Below are positions 10,742 through 21,706 of a DNA stretch of 47,679 nucleotides, in pieces. The DNA comes from Lobosporangium transversale (lineage: Eukaryota; Mortierellomycota; Mortierellomycetes; Mortierellales; Mortierellaceae). Every line of letters begins with the position of its first letter. Position 1 is the first letter of the stretch. A program made the position numbers and the translations under genes. The stretch spans positions 1-47,679 of the forward strand of contig NW_019029074.1 of assembly GCF_002105155.1 (NCBI RefSeq), given 5' to 3'. The notes beneath the pieces are model-generated. The model made no database searches. It was not told the DNA's origin and saw only the letters and a list, made by a program, of their open reading frames with translations.

Positions 10742-13700
10742 ATGGCTGCGTTAAAAGCCATGCTTCAGCTTCAGCTCCAGCTTCGCCCTGGATCATCGTC
10801 TTCACCAACGTCCCTTTCCAGCTCCAGTTCTCCTTCTAGTTCACCTGCAACACATGCTTTCCTTTCCCCTCTCCACTCATCATCCGCCACTGTAGACACG
10901 TCTTGTCTCTCTCTTTCTCCATGTCACTCGCCCTCAACGCCCTCTATTCTCTCCACTACATCAACTATCACCCCCACAACTACCACCACCCTCACCACCA
11001 CCACTGCCATGATCACTCAATACAATACCTATACCAATACCAATACCGACACCAAAACAAATGCCAATACCAACAACAAATCCAAATCCAAATCCAATAC
11101 CAATGCAAACACCAACACCAGTACTAATACCAATACCAATACCAATACCAATATCGGTGCCAGTTTCATTGCCAATATCAATACCTATACCAATAACAAT
11201 AACACTCCATCAAAATCTTCTCCTACCAGTGCCATCCACACCACCACTTCCTCTCATACTAGCAAAAAGCCATTAAACCTGGGCTTACACTCAGGTGCTG
11301 CCTCTGGAAACTTAGGTAAGGCAAGCCTCAGTCCCACACACCCCTCCCCTTTATCATGTTATGCAACTCTATCATCTCCTACGAAATAAAACCACCCTCT
11401 CTTTATTCTTTTTTTTTTATTTTTTATTTTTTTCCTCTCTTGAGAGTGTCTGTGCAGAAAAATCTGCCTTTATTTTTTTTTCTTTTTTGGGGGGGGAGGG
11501 AGAAAGAGAAGGGAGAATGTAGGGATGTTGTGTGTTTATGCGTGAATGAATGAAGGTTTGTACGTAACATGATACGCTGCACCAGTAAAAAGAAGTTCAT
11601 CCCGCGAGCTCTCTTTTGCTGTTCTCCTTCCCGTCTGAATTTACTTTCTACCTTTCTGTTTGTCTAAGAATATTTGGCAATCAAATTCCATCCGAGAAAA
11701 GATAAGAAAAAAAGTTATTGTTACCGCTGTTTGCTTGTTTGTTTGGGTGGTTGGATTGGTTTTTTTTTTTTTTTTTTTGTGTTTGTCACGGAAGTCATTC
11801 CTCAATGTTTGGCAACCGTGTGAATCGTGGGTGTCGAAAGTGAAAAAGATGAAAGAGAGTTGTTTTTTTCCCCTTCTATTATTTGTTGATTCTCGATCCT
11901 CTTTTCCTGAAAAGCGTTTCCCTTTCTCCTTCATCTAGTACCGACTTTTTTTATTTTTTTTTTATTTTTAAATAGACTTGATTGATGCCCTACTCAGAGA
12001 GAGAGAGAGAGAGTACTTGAAGGGGAGGGTATGATCGAGTTTACTGCACCGCTTCATAATCTAATAGTCTTTTTATTACTATTGTTTATTTTCAGGTCTT
12101 GTCAAGTTTGCATTGGACAATGGTCAAGCAATAGATTCTGCCTTCAATGGGGTCCTTCCGATCCATGCAGCATGTTGTAGCAATGCGAATGTGCCTGTGG
12201 TCCTATTCCTGATCGATCATGGCGCAGATGTTAACGTGCGACGATATCCGCGGAAATATAGTGGTGACAGAGTTGGGTACGCTTGAGCTTTGGGATCATT
12301 GGGAAAAAAAAAATTTTTTTATGCGCATGGGCCATGTCTGTATTCTCACGAGAGTCTGGGCTGAGTTTACAGTCAGCTTTGACCACATTATCAGTCAGGA
12401 TTATGATGATGGTCAGCAATGTCCTGCTCTATACCCTCACTCCTTCCTCTCCTATGACATAATTGCTGTCTACTAATCATTGTTTATTATCATTCTCATT
12501 TTCTAGTCAAGCAGTAGGGACAACAGGATGTACGCCCTTGCACTTTGCAGCTGCCAATGGATGTCTTAGCATTGTAGAAATCCTTCTACGCCATGGTGCC
12601 GTTCCTGACTTGGCAGACAAGGCAAGTGACATGTCTTCATTTCTACTTAAGCAAAAACAAACAAACAAAAAAAAGCTGTTCATACTCCTTATTAACCCTG
12701 CTTCGTTATTACGATCAATCACAACAGTATGGCTCAACACCTTATTCTGTTGCTATGGCAAGAGGCCACCCCGAAGTCGCCAATTTACTCCATCTACATG
12801 TGTCTATGCAACGGGGTATCCAAGTAATGACCCCAGAGGATGACCTCAGAGATAGTCGGGACAGGGACTCTCTCTCTAGTCCAAGGACTAGTGGAGATTT
12901 TAGTCGTAGGGTCTCCGCCATCATGGCTCCAACTCGATCCTGCACTCAACACTCCGAAGCCACTTCGCCATCCACATCCACCGCTACAGCTTCAACTACA
13001 TCTCGATATCTCAATCAGCGTCGTGTTAGTCTACCCTCCATCATGGAATCACCATCATCGCCCACTGCCCTTTCCGCCCCAAGACAATCATGTGATCTGT
13101 CAAGACCACTCTCGAAGGAATCATTGCCACCGAGGTCAGAATCGGTTGATCCTCGACTCTTGACCAACGCCCAGAGGAAAGCAACAGCAGCACCTACACC
13201 TACTACTACTACGTCCGCCTCGCAAAGTAGAACGAATACAACAATGAAGGACAAATCGTCTCAAAAGTCACAAATACTACAGGGCTCTCTGCCCAGTCTT
13301 TTAAGCACATTGGAGCCTACTCTATCCATCGCCAGTGCCAGTAGGCGTCGATCGATCGATGCGTCTACAGTATTAAGTATTTCACCACCAGTCATGGCAT
13401 CTGCTACTCCACGATCATCAGTTCTTCGTCGCGTATCTCTTGATCTCATTAGGTCTGTACGGCCGCCTACAGATCCCAAATTTAGACGAGACTCGGATGC
13501 TTCTACGTCTGATACTATCATCTCGGACCCATCATCATGCTCTACTCTAACCAGTCCCATGACACTCAGTGGAGACGATAGTCGGGCGCAGTTAGAATCT
13601 ACAATCCCCGGAGAGTCAACGCGATTAGGAACGAACGACCGCGTAGAATTAAGTCCAATGGAACGCTCCATTTCTCAACCTCCACTGTCGCCTTCTACAA

Positions 13701-14059
13701 ATGGAGCGCTACGCAGAGCAGCTGAGCGCGCTGTCTGTCAATCATTTGACCTTCGGATGTTTGCATCACCTCTAGAGAATGTCGAAGCTGAGAAAGAACA
13801 TGACGGAAGTAGGAACGAAGATGAAGAAAGAGATACGTTTGTTGAAAAGAGTTTCCGCCGGCGTAGCATGCAAGAGTCCCTCTTTGGCACAAAGCTCAGT
13901 GGATTTAATGATGAACTTTCATTTTTCGCAAATCGCTCTTCAAGGATAACTTCGTCCATGTCGTTGGCCTCGCTCCAAGATTTATCAGGCAAGGATAAGG
14001 ATATAACAAAATCTTCCAACAGCAATGCCAACAACAACAGCAATGCCAACAACAACAGC

Positions 14060-14093
<34 letters not shown>

Positions 14094-14359
14094 GCAACAA
14101 CGGTAAGCTTAAGCCCCCCTTCTCTGGTAGCGCAACTATCTCGGGACGGTTCTCACGATTATGGTTTAGTGGACCAGCGAGAGAGATCCAGGAGGAGGAG
14201 ACAGGAGGAGGTCTTCATGGTCAAGATGGGTCGACAAGTTCAATCGAAACTGGGCAATGGCATATTAATGAAATGACAAGGACTAATACCACTAGTTCTG
14301 AAGTCAAGGCACGTGTTGGTATGATGAATCGCCTATCAGGCATGTGGACGCGTCGATAA
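10742..14359 (+). CDS. Ankyrin-repeat protein with long low-complexity arms
   Basis: Four exons: 10742-11315, 12096-12276, 12507-12621 and 12728-14359 (2502 nt, 833 aa). Residues 1-190 are Ser/Thr/Pro- and then Asn/Thr-rich. Residues about 192-330 hold about three to four ankyrin repeats (LVKFALDNG.., LPIHAACCSNANVPVV, TPLHFAAANGCLSIVEILL, STPYSVAMARGHPEVANLL). The rest is a Ser-rich region with many RRxS-type sequences (RRVSLPS, RRRSID, RRVSLD), which look like basophilic kinase sites, and an Asn-rich run (about 14025-14100). Intron 1 is 780 nt, long for this genome. Intron 3 has a GC donor (AAG|GCAAGT). The junction of exon 2 with intron 2 (donor gtacgc at 12277) is the least certain. The family resembles fungal ankyrin proteins of unknown role; function not assigned. 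Confidence 0.8.
14025..14102 (+). repeat. (AAC)n trinucleotide tract encoding poly-Asn
   Basis: Repeated aacaacaac with agc and gcc interruptions, inside the last exon of the ankyrin gene. It encodes an Asn/Ser/Ala run and is likely length-polymorphic. Confidence 0.85.
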
Positions 14360-14620
14360 CCTAAGAACATCCTTGTTGGAAAAAACCTCGGTTTGTTTTG
14401 TACTATAATCCAGTATACAATACCTCATCCAAATAAAAAATAAAAAAAATAAAAAAAAAATAACCACTTTGCAAGGGAACAAATGATGTAAACAGAGACC
14501 AAGGGACCGTTCCTTTTTGTTTATTACAACCCCTACCCCTATTCACTCAATACGCGTCAACGTCCCATTAAGATTCCTCTTTTTTTTTTGTAAAAAAAAA
14601 AAAAAAAAAAAAACTGAACG

Positions 14621-16240
14621 ATGCAGGTCAATAGGGAACATTTTCTCAACTTCCTAATGGCATGTGTCTTCTTCGAGTATGGAGCCGATACGGAGCCAGA
14701 TTGGATTCACGCCATCAGTTACAGTGACCTAGCAGCCATTTTTAACATCGTGGCTGAATTCAGTCGCGATTACAGTGAGCTTAGTATTCCTTGTGAGAAA
14801 TACATTTACCAACAAGGGCTGAAATGGGAACACAACATGTCAGCCTTCATGGCCGGTTTCCGTGAAACGAATCGTCTCTTTCCATATGTCTGTGAAGACA
14901 ATGGTAATGAAATATTGGTTCCAGGGTTGTCCCCTATTAACGTCCAGGACTTTTTGTGGCGCTATGCAGAACAAGTCGCAGACGAATACAAAGATGATAT
15001 CGCGATCCTCATCAACAAGCTAAGATATTCACTCCGAGATATGAAAGGCTCTGGAGGCATCCTTATACAAATCGAGGGTCGTCGTAGTGGATGTTTAGGG
15101 GTTCTGAAATTTACTGCTGCTCATAATCGAATCAAAATGAGCAGAAGACGTCTACGTGAGGCTGAACTGGATCGACAGCGTGTAACAACAAGTCAGGAAA
15201 CAAGAACTGTGACAGAGCAGCAAAGACAGCATCAAGAGGGACTACAGCTTCAAGACGAAGCATTGCAACGACTAGAAGAACAACGAATAATGCGTCAGCT
15301 CAATATCAACATGTATCAGCTAGAAAAACGAATTATGAATTCCACTGAGCAAGAGGATCGGGTTTCTAGTTTTGTGACCACATTGAGTGACCAACTGAAC
15401 TCTTACTTCTCCATCAACAGCTTGACAGTCCATCTTTTGGGGTCATTTGCCAATGGATTAAGCTCTCATGGCAGTGACTACGATCTTACGGTGGAAGATC
15501 TCGATAACATCTTGGGCGTACATCGCCTAGGAGACGCGCTTCGATACCATGGTTACAAAAATGTGTTTGTTATCCCGAATGCCAGGGTACCTATTGTGAC
15601 ATTTCGAAACCACGAAGGCGTCAACTGCGATATCAGCATTAATGCCATGTTGGGCGTCGAAAACTCAAAACTCATCAAAACCTATGTCAAGATCGACCAT
15701 CGGGTTCGTGTCGTTTGGTTTACATTGAAAAAGATTGCAGAGAAATGCGGAATCCTCTCCGCCAAACACGGATTTCTCAGCTCATACGCCTTAACGCTGA
15801 TGTTGATTACCTTTCTTCAGTCCATAAAGATTCCTGTTCTTCCTTCACTACAACAGCAGCCCGCACGCAGACTGGTGAGCAAGCAGGCTGAAGGCGTACT
15901 TTGCTCCTTTGATCATAACTGGTCCAATTATGTGGCCCTGGCAAACTACAATACATCTACCGCTGCTGAACTCTTACTAGGCTTTTTGACTTTCTTCGGA
16001 AACAATTTCGATTATGCAAAATGGGAGGTCAATTGTCGACTGGGCCAGATCCGGATCCGAGAGACCATAAATTCAAATAACCGACGCCAATCCGGAGGGG
16101 GGTTTTGGGTCATGGATCCTTTTCTGATCAACAGAAATGTCGCAAACATGGTGCGAGGACAGAATGTCATCAAAATTAAGTCCTCCTTCCAAAGCGCACA
16201 CCTTCGGCTTCAAACCGAGGGATGGAGCTTTTTCGATTAG
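14621..16240 (+). CDS. Noncanonical poly(A) polymerase / terminal uridylyltransferase-like nucleotidyltransferase
   Basis: Single uninterrupted frame of 539 aa. The C-terminal half is a Cid1/Trf4-like nucleotidyltransferase: GSFANG..SHGSDYDLTV (residues about 272-290, metal-binding Asp pair near 285 and 287), the third Asp in CDISINAML near 337, then the central and PAP-associated helices including GFLSSYALTLMLITFLQ and LLGFLTFFGNNFDY. Such enzymes add U or A to RNA 3' ends. Which nucleotide is used cannot be told here; the His that favours UTP lies in a late loop that I cannot align safely. The N-terminal about 190 residues match no domain I know, and a Gln/Arg-rich coiled segment (about 180-230) links the halves. 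The sequence just after the ATG (gatgcag|GTC) also looks like a splice acceptor, so an upstream exon is possible. Confidence 0.75.
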   Translation: MQVNREHFLNFLMACVFFEYGADTEPDWIHAISYSDLAAIFNIVAEFSRDYSELSIPCEKYIYQQGLKWEHNMSAFMAGFRETNRLFPYVCEDNGNEILVPGLSPINVQDFLWRYAEQVADEYKDDIAILINKLRYSLRDMKGSGGILIQIEGRRSGCLGVLKFTAAHNRIKMSRRRLREAELDRQRVTTSQETRTVTEQQRQHQEGLQLQDEALQRLEEQRIMRQLNINMYQLEKRIMNSTEQEDRVSSFVTTLSDQLNSYFSINSLTVHLLGSFANGLSSHGSDYDLTVEDLDNILGVHRLGDALRYHGYKNVFVIPNARVPIVTFRNHEGVNCDISINAMLGVENSKLIKTYVKIDHRVRVVWFTLKKIAEKCGILSAKHGFLSSYALTLMLITFLQSIKIPVLPSLQQQPARRLVSKQAEGVLCSFDHNWSNYVALANYNTSTAAELLLGFLTFFGNNFDYAKWEVNCRLGQIRIRETINSNNRRQSGGGFWVMDPFLINRNVANMVRGQNVIKIKSSFQSAHLRLQTEGWSFFD

Positions 16241-16446
16241 TCGATTAAAAGCGATTTCTCTGAACATTGTCCCATAAATTACAAAAAAGAAAGAATAAAA
16301 GTAAAAAAAAAGAATAAAAAAAATTAAAAAAAATAAAAAATAAAAATAAAAAAAATAAAAAATAAAAATAAAAAAATAAAAAATATTTCAAGTACGATTT
16401 TTTTTACTTTCTTTCCAGGTCTTTAATAGATACTGTTCTATAACAT
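16241..16446. other. Convergent 3' spacer with (TAAAAA)n A/T repeat
   Basis: About 200 bp between the TUTase-like stop and the SF3B2 stop. Positions about 16280-16385 are repeats of taaaaaataaaaat-type units. It serves as the 3' region for both genes, so poly(A) signals may be supplied by this tract. Confidence 0.6.
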
Positions 16447-17587
16447 TTAAAAAAGATGTTTATCATCTTTGTCCTTGGTACTCTTCTTTTCCTGTGCCTG
16501 CTTTCTCCTCTTGGCGGCCGTCGATGCCAAATGTTGCTCCAGCAAGTCTCCAGTCTCTTCACGATGACTCTCGGGTCGTGATGCTTGTAGTCCATGTTCA
16601 TACTTCTCCTGAAGTGTTTCCTGGTCCATCTCCACCAGTTCTGAAGGATCCAATGCTGCTTCAACGCCAAATGTCTTGCGCTATTTCAAGTCAAAATACA
16701 TAAATGGAGATAAATTAATTAGCTATACATTCAAATTGTTCTCCACCAACTAAACGGCAGACCAACAGGAAAAAAAAAAATAAAAAAAAAAATAAAAAAA
16801 AATAAAAAATAAAAAAAAAAAAAAAAAAAAGGGGAAAATAAAATGTTTACCTTCTTAGATGAAGAAGATGACGACGCAGTAGTCGACGACAAATCGTAAA
16901 TGTGCTGTGATCCCATGAATCCTGTAATATTTGTCTGCTTCTGAGGAATAACAGTGTAGAGTGACTTCGGTGCACCATCATCTTCATCCTGTGTCCTCCT
17001 CGTATCCTTTCGAAGCTCAATAAAATCAGGGGTCTCCAGTCCACTAGCAACACTTTGCATGCCACTAGGTGTGACCAGGCCTTCCTGAAATTCATCCGTA
17101 TCCTCGTCCTTCTCGTGCTGCCCAGTTTCTCGCTCAGCCTCCTCCTCTTCTTCTTCCTCTTCCTCCTCCTCCTCCTCCTCTTCTTCATCTGGATCCAACT
17201 CTCCCCAAAGTGATTTCTCAACTGGTTCCATGTATTCAGAATTAATTTGAGTCTGTGATGATCCAAAGACATCTCCATACAAAGGACGGTTGAATTCGTC
17301 TACAGGTGGTTTACCCCATCCACCTGGATGATATCCCCATTGTGCTCCTTCTGGAATGGGCGCATTCAAACCTGGGATCTTCAAATTTTTATATCCTGGT
17401 GGTGGGCCATACCGTTGCATATTAATTAACCATGGAGGCGGTGCAAGAGGTGGAATAGAGAGAGCTGCTATGAGTTCTTCGGAAAGATTGCCTGGCTTGA
17501 CTTCCTTAGCTTTTGTTTCAAACTCTTTCCCTTCATGATATCTATAGGATCAGAATGGAGATCATACACATTAGAATGATCGGCTTT

Positions 17588-17622
<35 letters not shown>

Positions 17623-18755
17623 CAGCATACAGTTCTCCATGCATCGTGAGACGGGGTCGAGTCTGGTATCGGAAAAAGGCATCATGTAATTTTTGATAAT
17701 CAATATCAATCTTGCCCATCTTTGGCTGGACTCTTTCTCTTGTCTTAGTCTTCAGTTTAGAAGCGTCTTCCTTCTCTTTAACTGCATTCCTGAGCTCCAT
17801 GATCCCTGTGTCTTTAATGAACTCTGGCAACTCAAACGGCTGCTTCTCAATACCACGCTTCCCTTGTAAGTACTTGCGTTTTTGACTCCAGTGAGCTGGA
17901 ACCGGAACTGTATTGCGGTACCCTTTTAATTGAACCAAGAGGTTTGGATCTGACGATGTCACATCAATCCACTCTACAACCTCAGGATGTTTTGCCAACT
18001 GTTTCAATACCGCAACACTCATTCGATTCAACCGCTTGAGCTTTTTTTTACTAGCCGCTTGCTTTTCTGCCTCCTTCTCTGAATCAGATCCAGAATCATC
18101 ACTTTTCTTATCTGCCTCCTTTGCATCCTGTCCCTGGGCGCTACCATCTGCCTTTTCTTGCTATTGTCCCATCAATATGAACAACCAGGAGATAAATCTT
18201 ATTAATAGCTAGACATTAGGGAATAAAAATAAAAAAAAAGTCTTCAAATTTTTTTGCAGGCTGTAAACTCACGTCTGTCTCTTGATCTGCCATTTGAAAG
18301 TGCTTGAACACTTCCTGAAATGCCTCAAACCCCTCCAGTTCCACAGGCTTCTCGGGAATCCATTCTACTTCAACGTTCAATTTCTGTAAAGATACAATTT
18401 AAAAAGGTATTAAAAAAAATATTAGCGCTATTCGATGTTTCTTCTCTGGAATCATATATCGTGAATATGCAAACCAATATTCCCTGCTTCTGCATAACTG
18501 GCAACTTGCTAATTAATGACTTAAAGAAAAGCCTACCTCCTCATTATTGTCTTCTTTTGCTTCACTTCCGTTCTCCTTTTCCTTTTCTTTTCCTTGAGCG
18601 TTAGCAGCATTATGAGCCTTTTTCTTCTTTCTACGTGTTTTAGTCTGTTTTTTATTGTTATTGGTCTGCTGTGTGCCTGATTGACTGGCAACTGTCGTCA
18701 ACTCTGAATCTGTCGCAGAGTTTGATGCTACGCTCTCCTGTGTGGTGATAGCCAT
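16447..18755 (-). CDS. SF3B2: Splicing factor 3b subunit 2 (SF3B2 / Cus1)
   Basis: Five exons: 18755-18537, 18383-18273, 18160-17631, 17541-16851 and 16680-16447 (1785 nt, 594 aa). It carries the conserved central block (LNRMSVAVLKQLAKHPEVVEW, VPVPAHWSQKRKYLQGKRG, IEKQPFELPEFI) and the proline-rich PSP domain (PPGYKNLKIPGLNAPIPEG, WGKPP.DEFNRPLYGDVFG) that defines the family. SF3B2 is a U2 snRNP component contacting pre-mRNA near the branch site. The N-terminal about 100 residues are charged and low complexity with a Lys/Arg run (RRKKKK), probably a nuclear signal. A run of about 18 Glu follows the PSP domain. Exon 4 ends in a Ser-rich KK that splices to RKTFGVEAALDP. The start is the first ATG giving an in-frame join. 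It lies tandem to GCP4, 241 bp downstream of that stop. Confidence 0.92.
16769..16830. repeat. A-rich tract in an SF3B2 intron
   Basis: Runs of A separated by single T within the last SF3B2 intron (16850-16681); on the gene strand this is a long T-rich stretch just after the donor. Confidence 0.8.
17584..17620. repeat. T9-A26 homopolymer palindrome in an SF3B2 intron
   Basis: Nine or more T followed by about 26 A within intron 3 of SF3B2 (17630-17542). Confidence 0.8.
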
Positions 18756-18996
18756 TTGGAGTAGGTGTAGTCGAGAAGCAATTCGAAATTAAAAAGAAAA
18801 AGGGTGGAAAGACTGGGAGGGAAGAAAGAAATTTAAAAAAATATAATTACATTCGCTTCAAAATCTTCAAAATGTAAATGATACTGGACAGCAAAAAAAA
18901 AAGCTTCTTTGTGTAAAGCTTACAAGTAAAAAAAAGATGTAGTTGTGGCTTTGATACCATTGTTCGCTTTGTCTTACACCCCTTAACTTTATTATA

Positions 18997-21568
18997 TTAA
19001 CCCTCACGATCTTGATCTCTGTTCCCTTGGTTGCTGTGGTCTCGAGCAGCCTTATTATCATTACTGAACCACATGCGCTTCGAGTACTCTAGCCTCAATA
19101 GCAGCTGATCTAACTGTCGAATCACATCGAATGATTTTGCTCCGTTACCCAACAAGCTTGAACCCAGCCCAGGGACACTTCTTTTCAATATAGGGCCGTC
19201 CCCCAAGGATCCTGATCGCGACACTGCTGACAGATCAGAAAACAATTTAGTGATGTTAGCCCTAAAGACTTGGTTCAAGCGGCATAGTTCTTCCCAGTCC
19301 TTTCGCACGTCTTCATCACGTTCTTTCTTCCCTCGCCCAAACTGGAAGCCATCCTGACCAGCAGCACGGCGTCTGACAACCTCACAAAAGATCTGTGCCC
19401 CACACAATATATTCTTTATAGATAAAGATAAGTTTTCTGAAGTCAAGAGAGATGCCCGACGGATCTCATACAAAGCTTCTGCATGATAGTTATAGATTGA
19501 GTCGAAACTCTGCGATTCACCAAAGGACGGAGCATTGTAGAGTGATGTTGACGACGATGATAAGAAGGATTCGCTCTGACCCGTCTGAAGTGCAATAATT
19601 CTTTTTAAAAGACCATCATAAGTAGGCGCAATAACATCCATCTACATATGGAGGGACAAATACAAGTTAATGGAACGTAGATATACACATATGCAGTAAC
19701 CCGTCGGGTCCCCCCAAAAGAGAACAATCACTGTCCCGTACCTGGAGATAGGTCCACAAGCAATCGACAACGAAATTCATATCTGAGCGCATTGCAGCAA
19801 TATGTCTTAACATATCTGATTCTTTATGATATCTTTGAGCATCATCATCACCGTTTTCTGCGTGCATTATCTCTTTGAGTTGACGACTGTACTCTCTGAT
19901 GCCTTTGCCGCGTCTTCTGGTGTTTCTTTGCTGTTCCATAGACTTGATTTCCATCCATGCCTGTTGTAGCTTGACTTGGGTCTTACGGACTGCCATTAAA
20001 AAAGCAAATAAATCACTGTATAGATTCAAATCATCGATCGTAAGGAAGAAATCAAGTGGCCACGCTAATGAATAACAGAGGCGTACTGGAATTCCAAGGA
20101 GCTGATCATCATAATTTCCTCCTGTTTTCATTTGAGTCTCTTTATCTATAGTCCCATCATCATCCCCTACATTTCCACCTTGATCTGTCGTAGGTTTCTT
20201 GAGTATCCGAAGCTCAAATTTCAATAATTCTGGATCTTCCTGTGCAGAAGTACCTTGAGCAGCCTTCACAAGTAAACCTCCTAGATCATGGTCGCGTATT
20301 GAGCCTGTAGAAGTGGTCTGGATAAAGGAGGCTTTATGTTGTTGTTCAAGTGTCGAGAGTCGATTCTTATTAAAGTCCTCTAGAGCACTGATGAGTCCAA
20401 GTCCGAAATCCCCATTGCACAACAAGAAATATCGTTTGAAGGATTCAAAAGTTTTGATGATTTTCTCTCCTACTTGGACCACAACCCATAAATGGTTCGC
20501 AATATCTTTCCGAATCCGATGAATGGCGTGTGAGAGGTGATTCACGTTGAATGTTTTTGATTCTGCCGTTCGATAAACCAGAGGGAGAATCAGATCTCGA
20601 TGGTGCGATGTCATCGAGGGAGGAATTGGGATTGGCTTTGGTTTGGCTTCACGTGCTGTAACAATGGCCTTGCCGATAAAAAGCATTTCGTGTGCTAAAG
20701 TGGTAGGGATCATGATTGGAAGCATGGACTCGTCTAAAACGTATTCCTTATTCCATTTGATTGTTGTCGAGTATGGAGCTGAATTTGCCGCGTGCAACTC
20801 AGAAGAACGTGTATTTAGGGATTCGAACGACCTATGTGATCGACGCCCCAGCTCGCTGTTGTATTTCGCTTCTGAGGGCACTGTTGAAGACTGAAGCTGG
20901 ACGATGAAAAATTCGTCGAAAGGGTCTTGAATTTGTCCATACACCGTCCATGACACTATCTGTCTCATCATGACCCCGCAGCAACCCTGAAGCAAGTCAT
21001 CCATCCAATCTTTAAGTAGGGGCACGCCAGATGCAGCCTTATTTTGCAGGTGATTAATTAGTCGACCCCCAATAAATGGTGAGCCTGAAGAGTACGCATC
21101 TTCGATCTCTGATATGAGACTGGTAATCGCAGGGAATACGAGCTCAAAGGGAGCAAAGCGAGATATAATGGTGGAAAGCGGAACAATGCCACCTAGATTG
21201 TCTTCTCCAGAAAGAATTGCCGTCTCTGTCTGGATGATAGTTTGTCGATAACTGTCGAGACGATGCTCAAGAGTACTGGCCAATGCCTTTAGATATAACC
21301 CCTGTTGTTGCGCATGGCCTTGCATCAACAACTGAGCGCGTAATGAGGCGGATGTTGCTGTGGGCGATCTACAGGAAGCAATAAAGTCCAAAAAGCGTCT
21401 GAAATAGAAGCCAAGTTGCGCCAGTCGGTCGAGACCTTCTCTTTCAGCGGGGTGTAGTAGCGCAAAATCAGTGATAGCAAATGTTGTTGCAATCTCTGGC
21501 TCAGGTGGGAAAGGCCGAAAGATGTCACCAGGGTAACCAGATAAGGCGACAAGTAACTCGTGTAGCAT
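18997..21568 (-). CDS. GCP4: Gamma-tubulin complex component 4 (GCP4)
   Basis: Two exons: 21568-19742 and 19641-18997 (2472 nt, 823 aa; animal GCP4 is about 670). The N-terminus MLHELLVALSGYPGDIF and the following FALLHPAEREGLDRLAQLG are the characteristic GCP4 opening of the GRIP1 domain. LCYSLAWPLDFFLTIDDLNLYSDLFAFL and the exon junction LWTYLQ|MDVIAPTYDGLL belong to the GRIP2 domain that contacts gamma-tubulin. GCP4 is part of the gamma-tubulin ring complex that nucleates microtubules at the spindle pole or centrosome. Extra length comes from insertions at about residues 230-260 and 400-480 (charged, low complexity). It is divergent from DPH7, with only 138 bp between start codons. Having GCP4 fits early-diverging fungi better than budding yeasts, which lack it. 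Confidence 0.92.
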
Positions 21569-21706
21569 GACCTTTACATCTCTATGCTCATTGTGAGCAG
21601 TAAATGAATGAATCTTATGCTGACTTGACTCGTCTACTTATTGTGGCTTTTTTTTTTTGTCCTTTTGTTCTCTCATTCATAATCTCCAAGAATCAGTTTG
21701 ACCTGA
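21569..21706. promoter_or_regulatory. 138-bp divergent promoter between GCP4 and DPH7
   Basis: Both genes must start from this very short gap. It contains a T9-10 run at about 21647-21658 and no clear TATA box. Sharing of regulatory elements is inferred from the distance alone. Confidence 0.45.
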
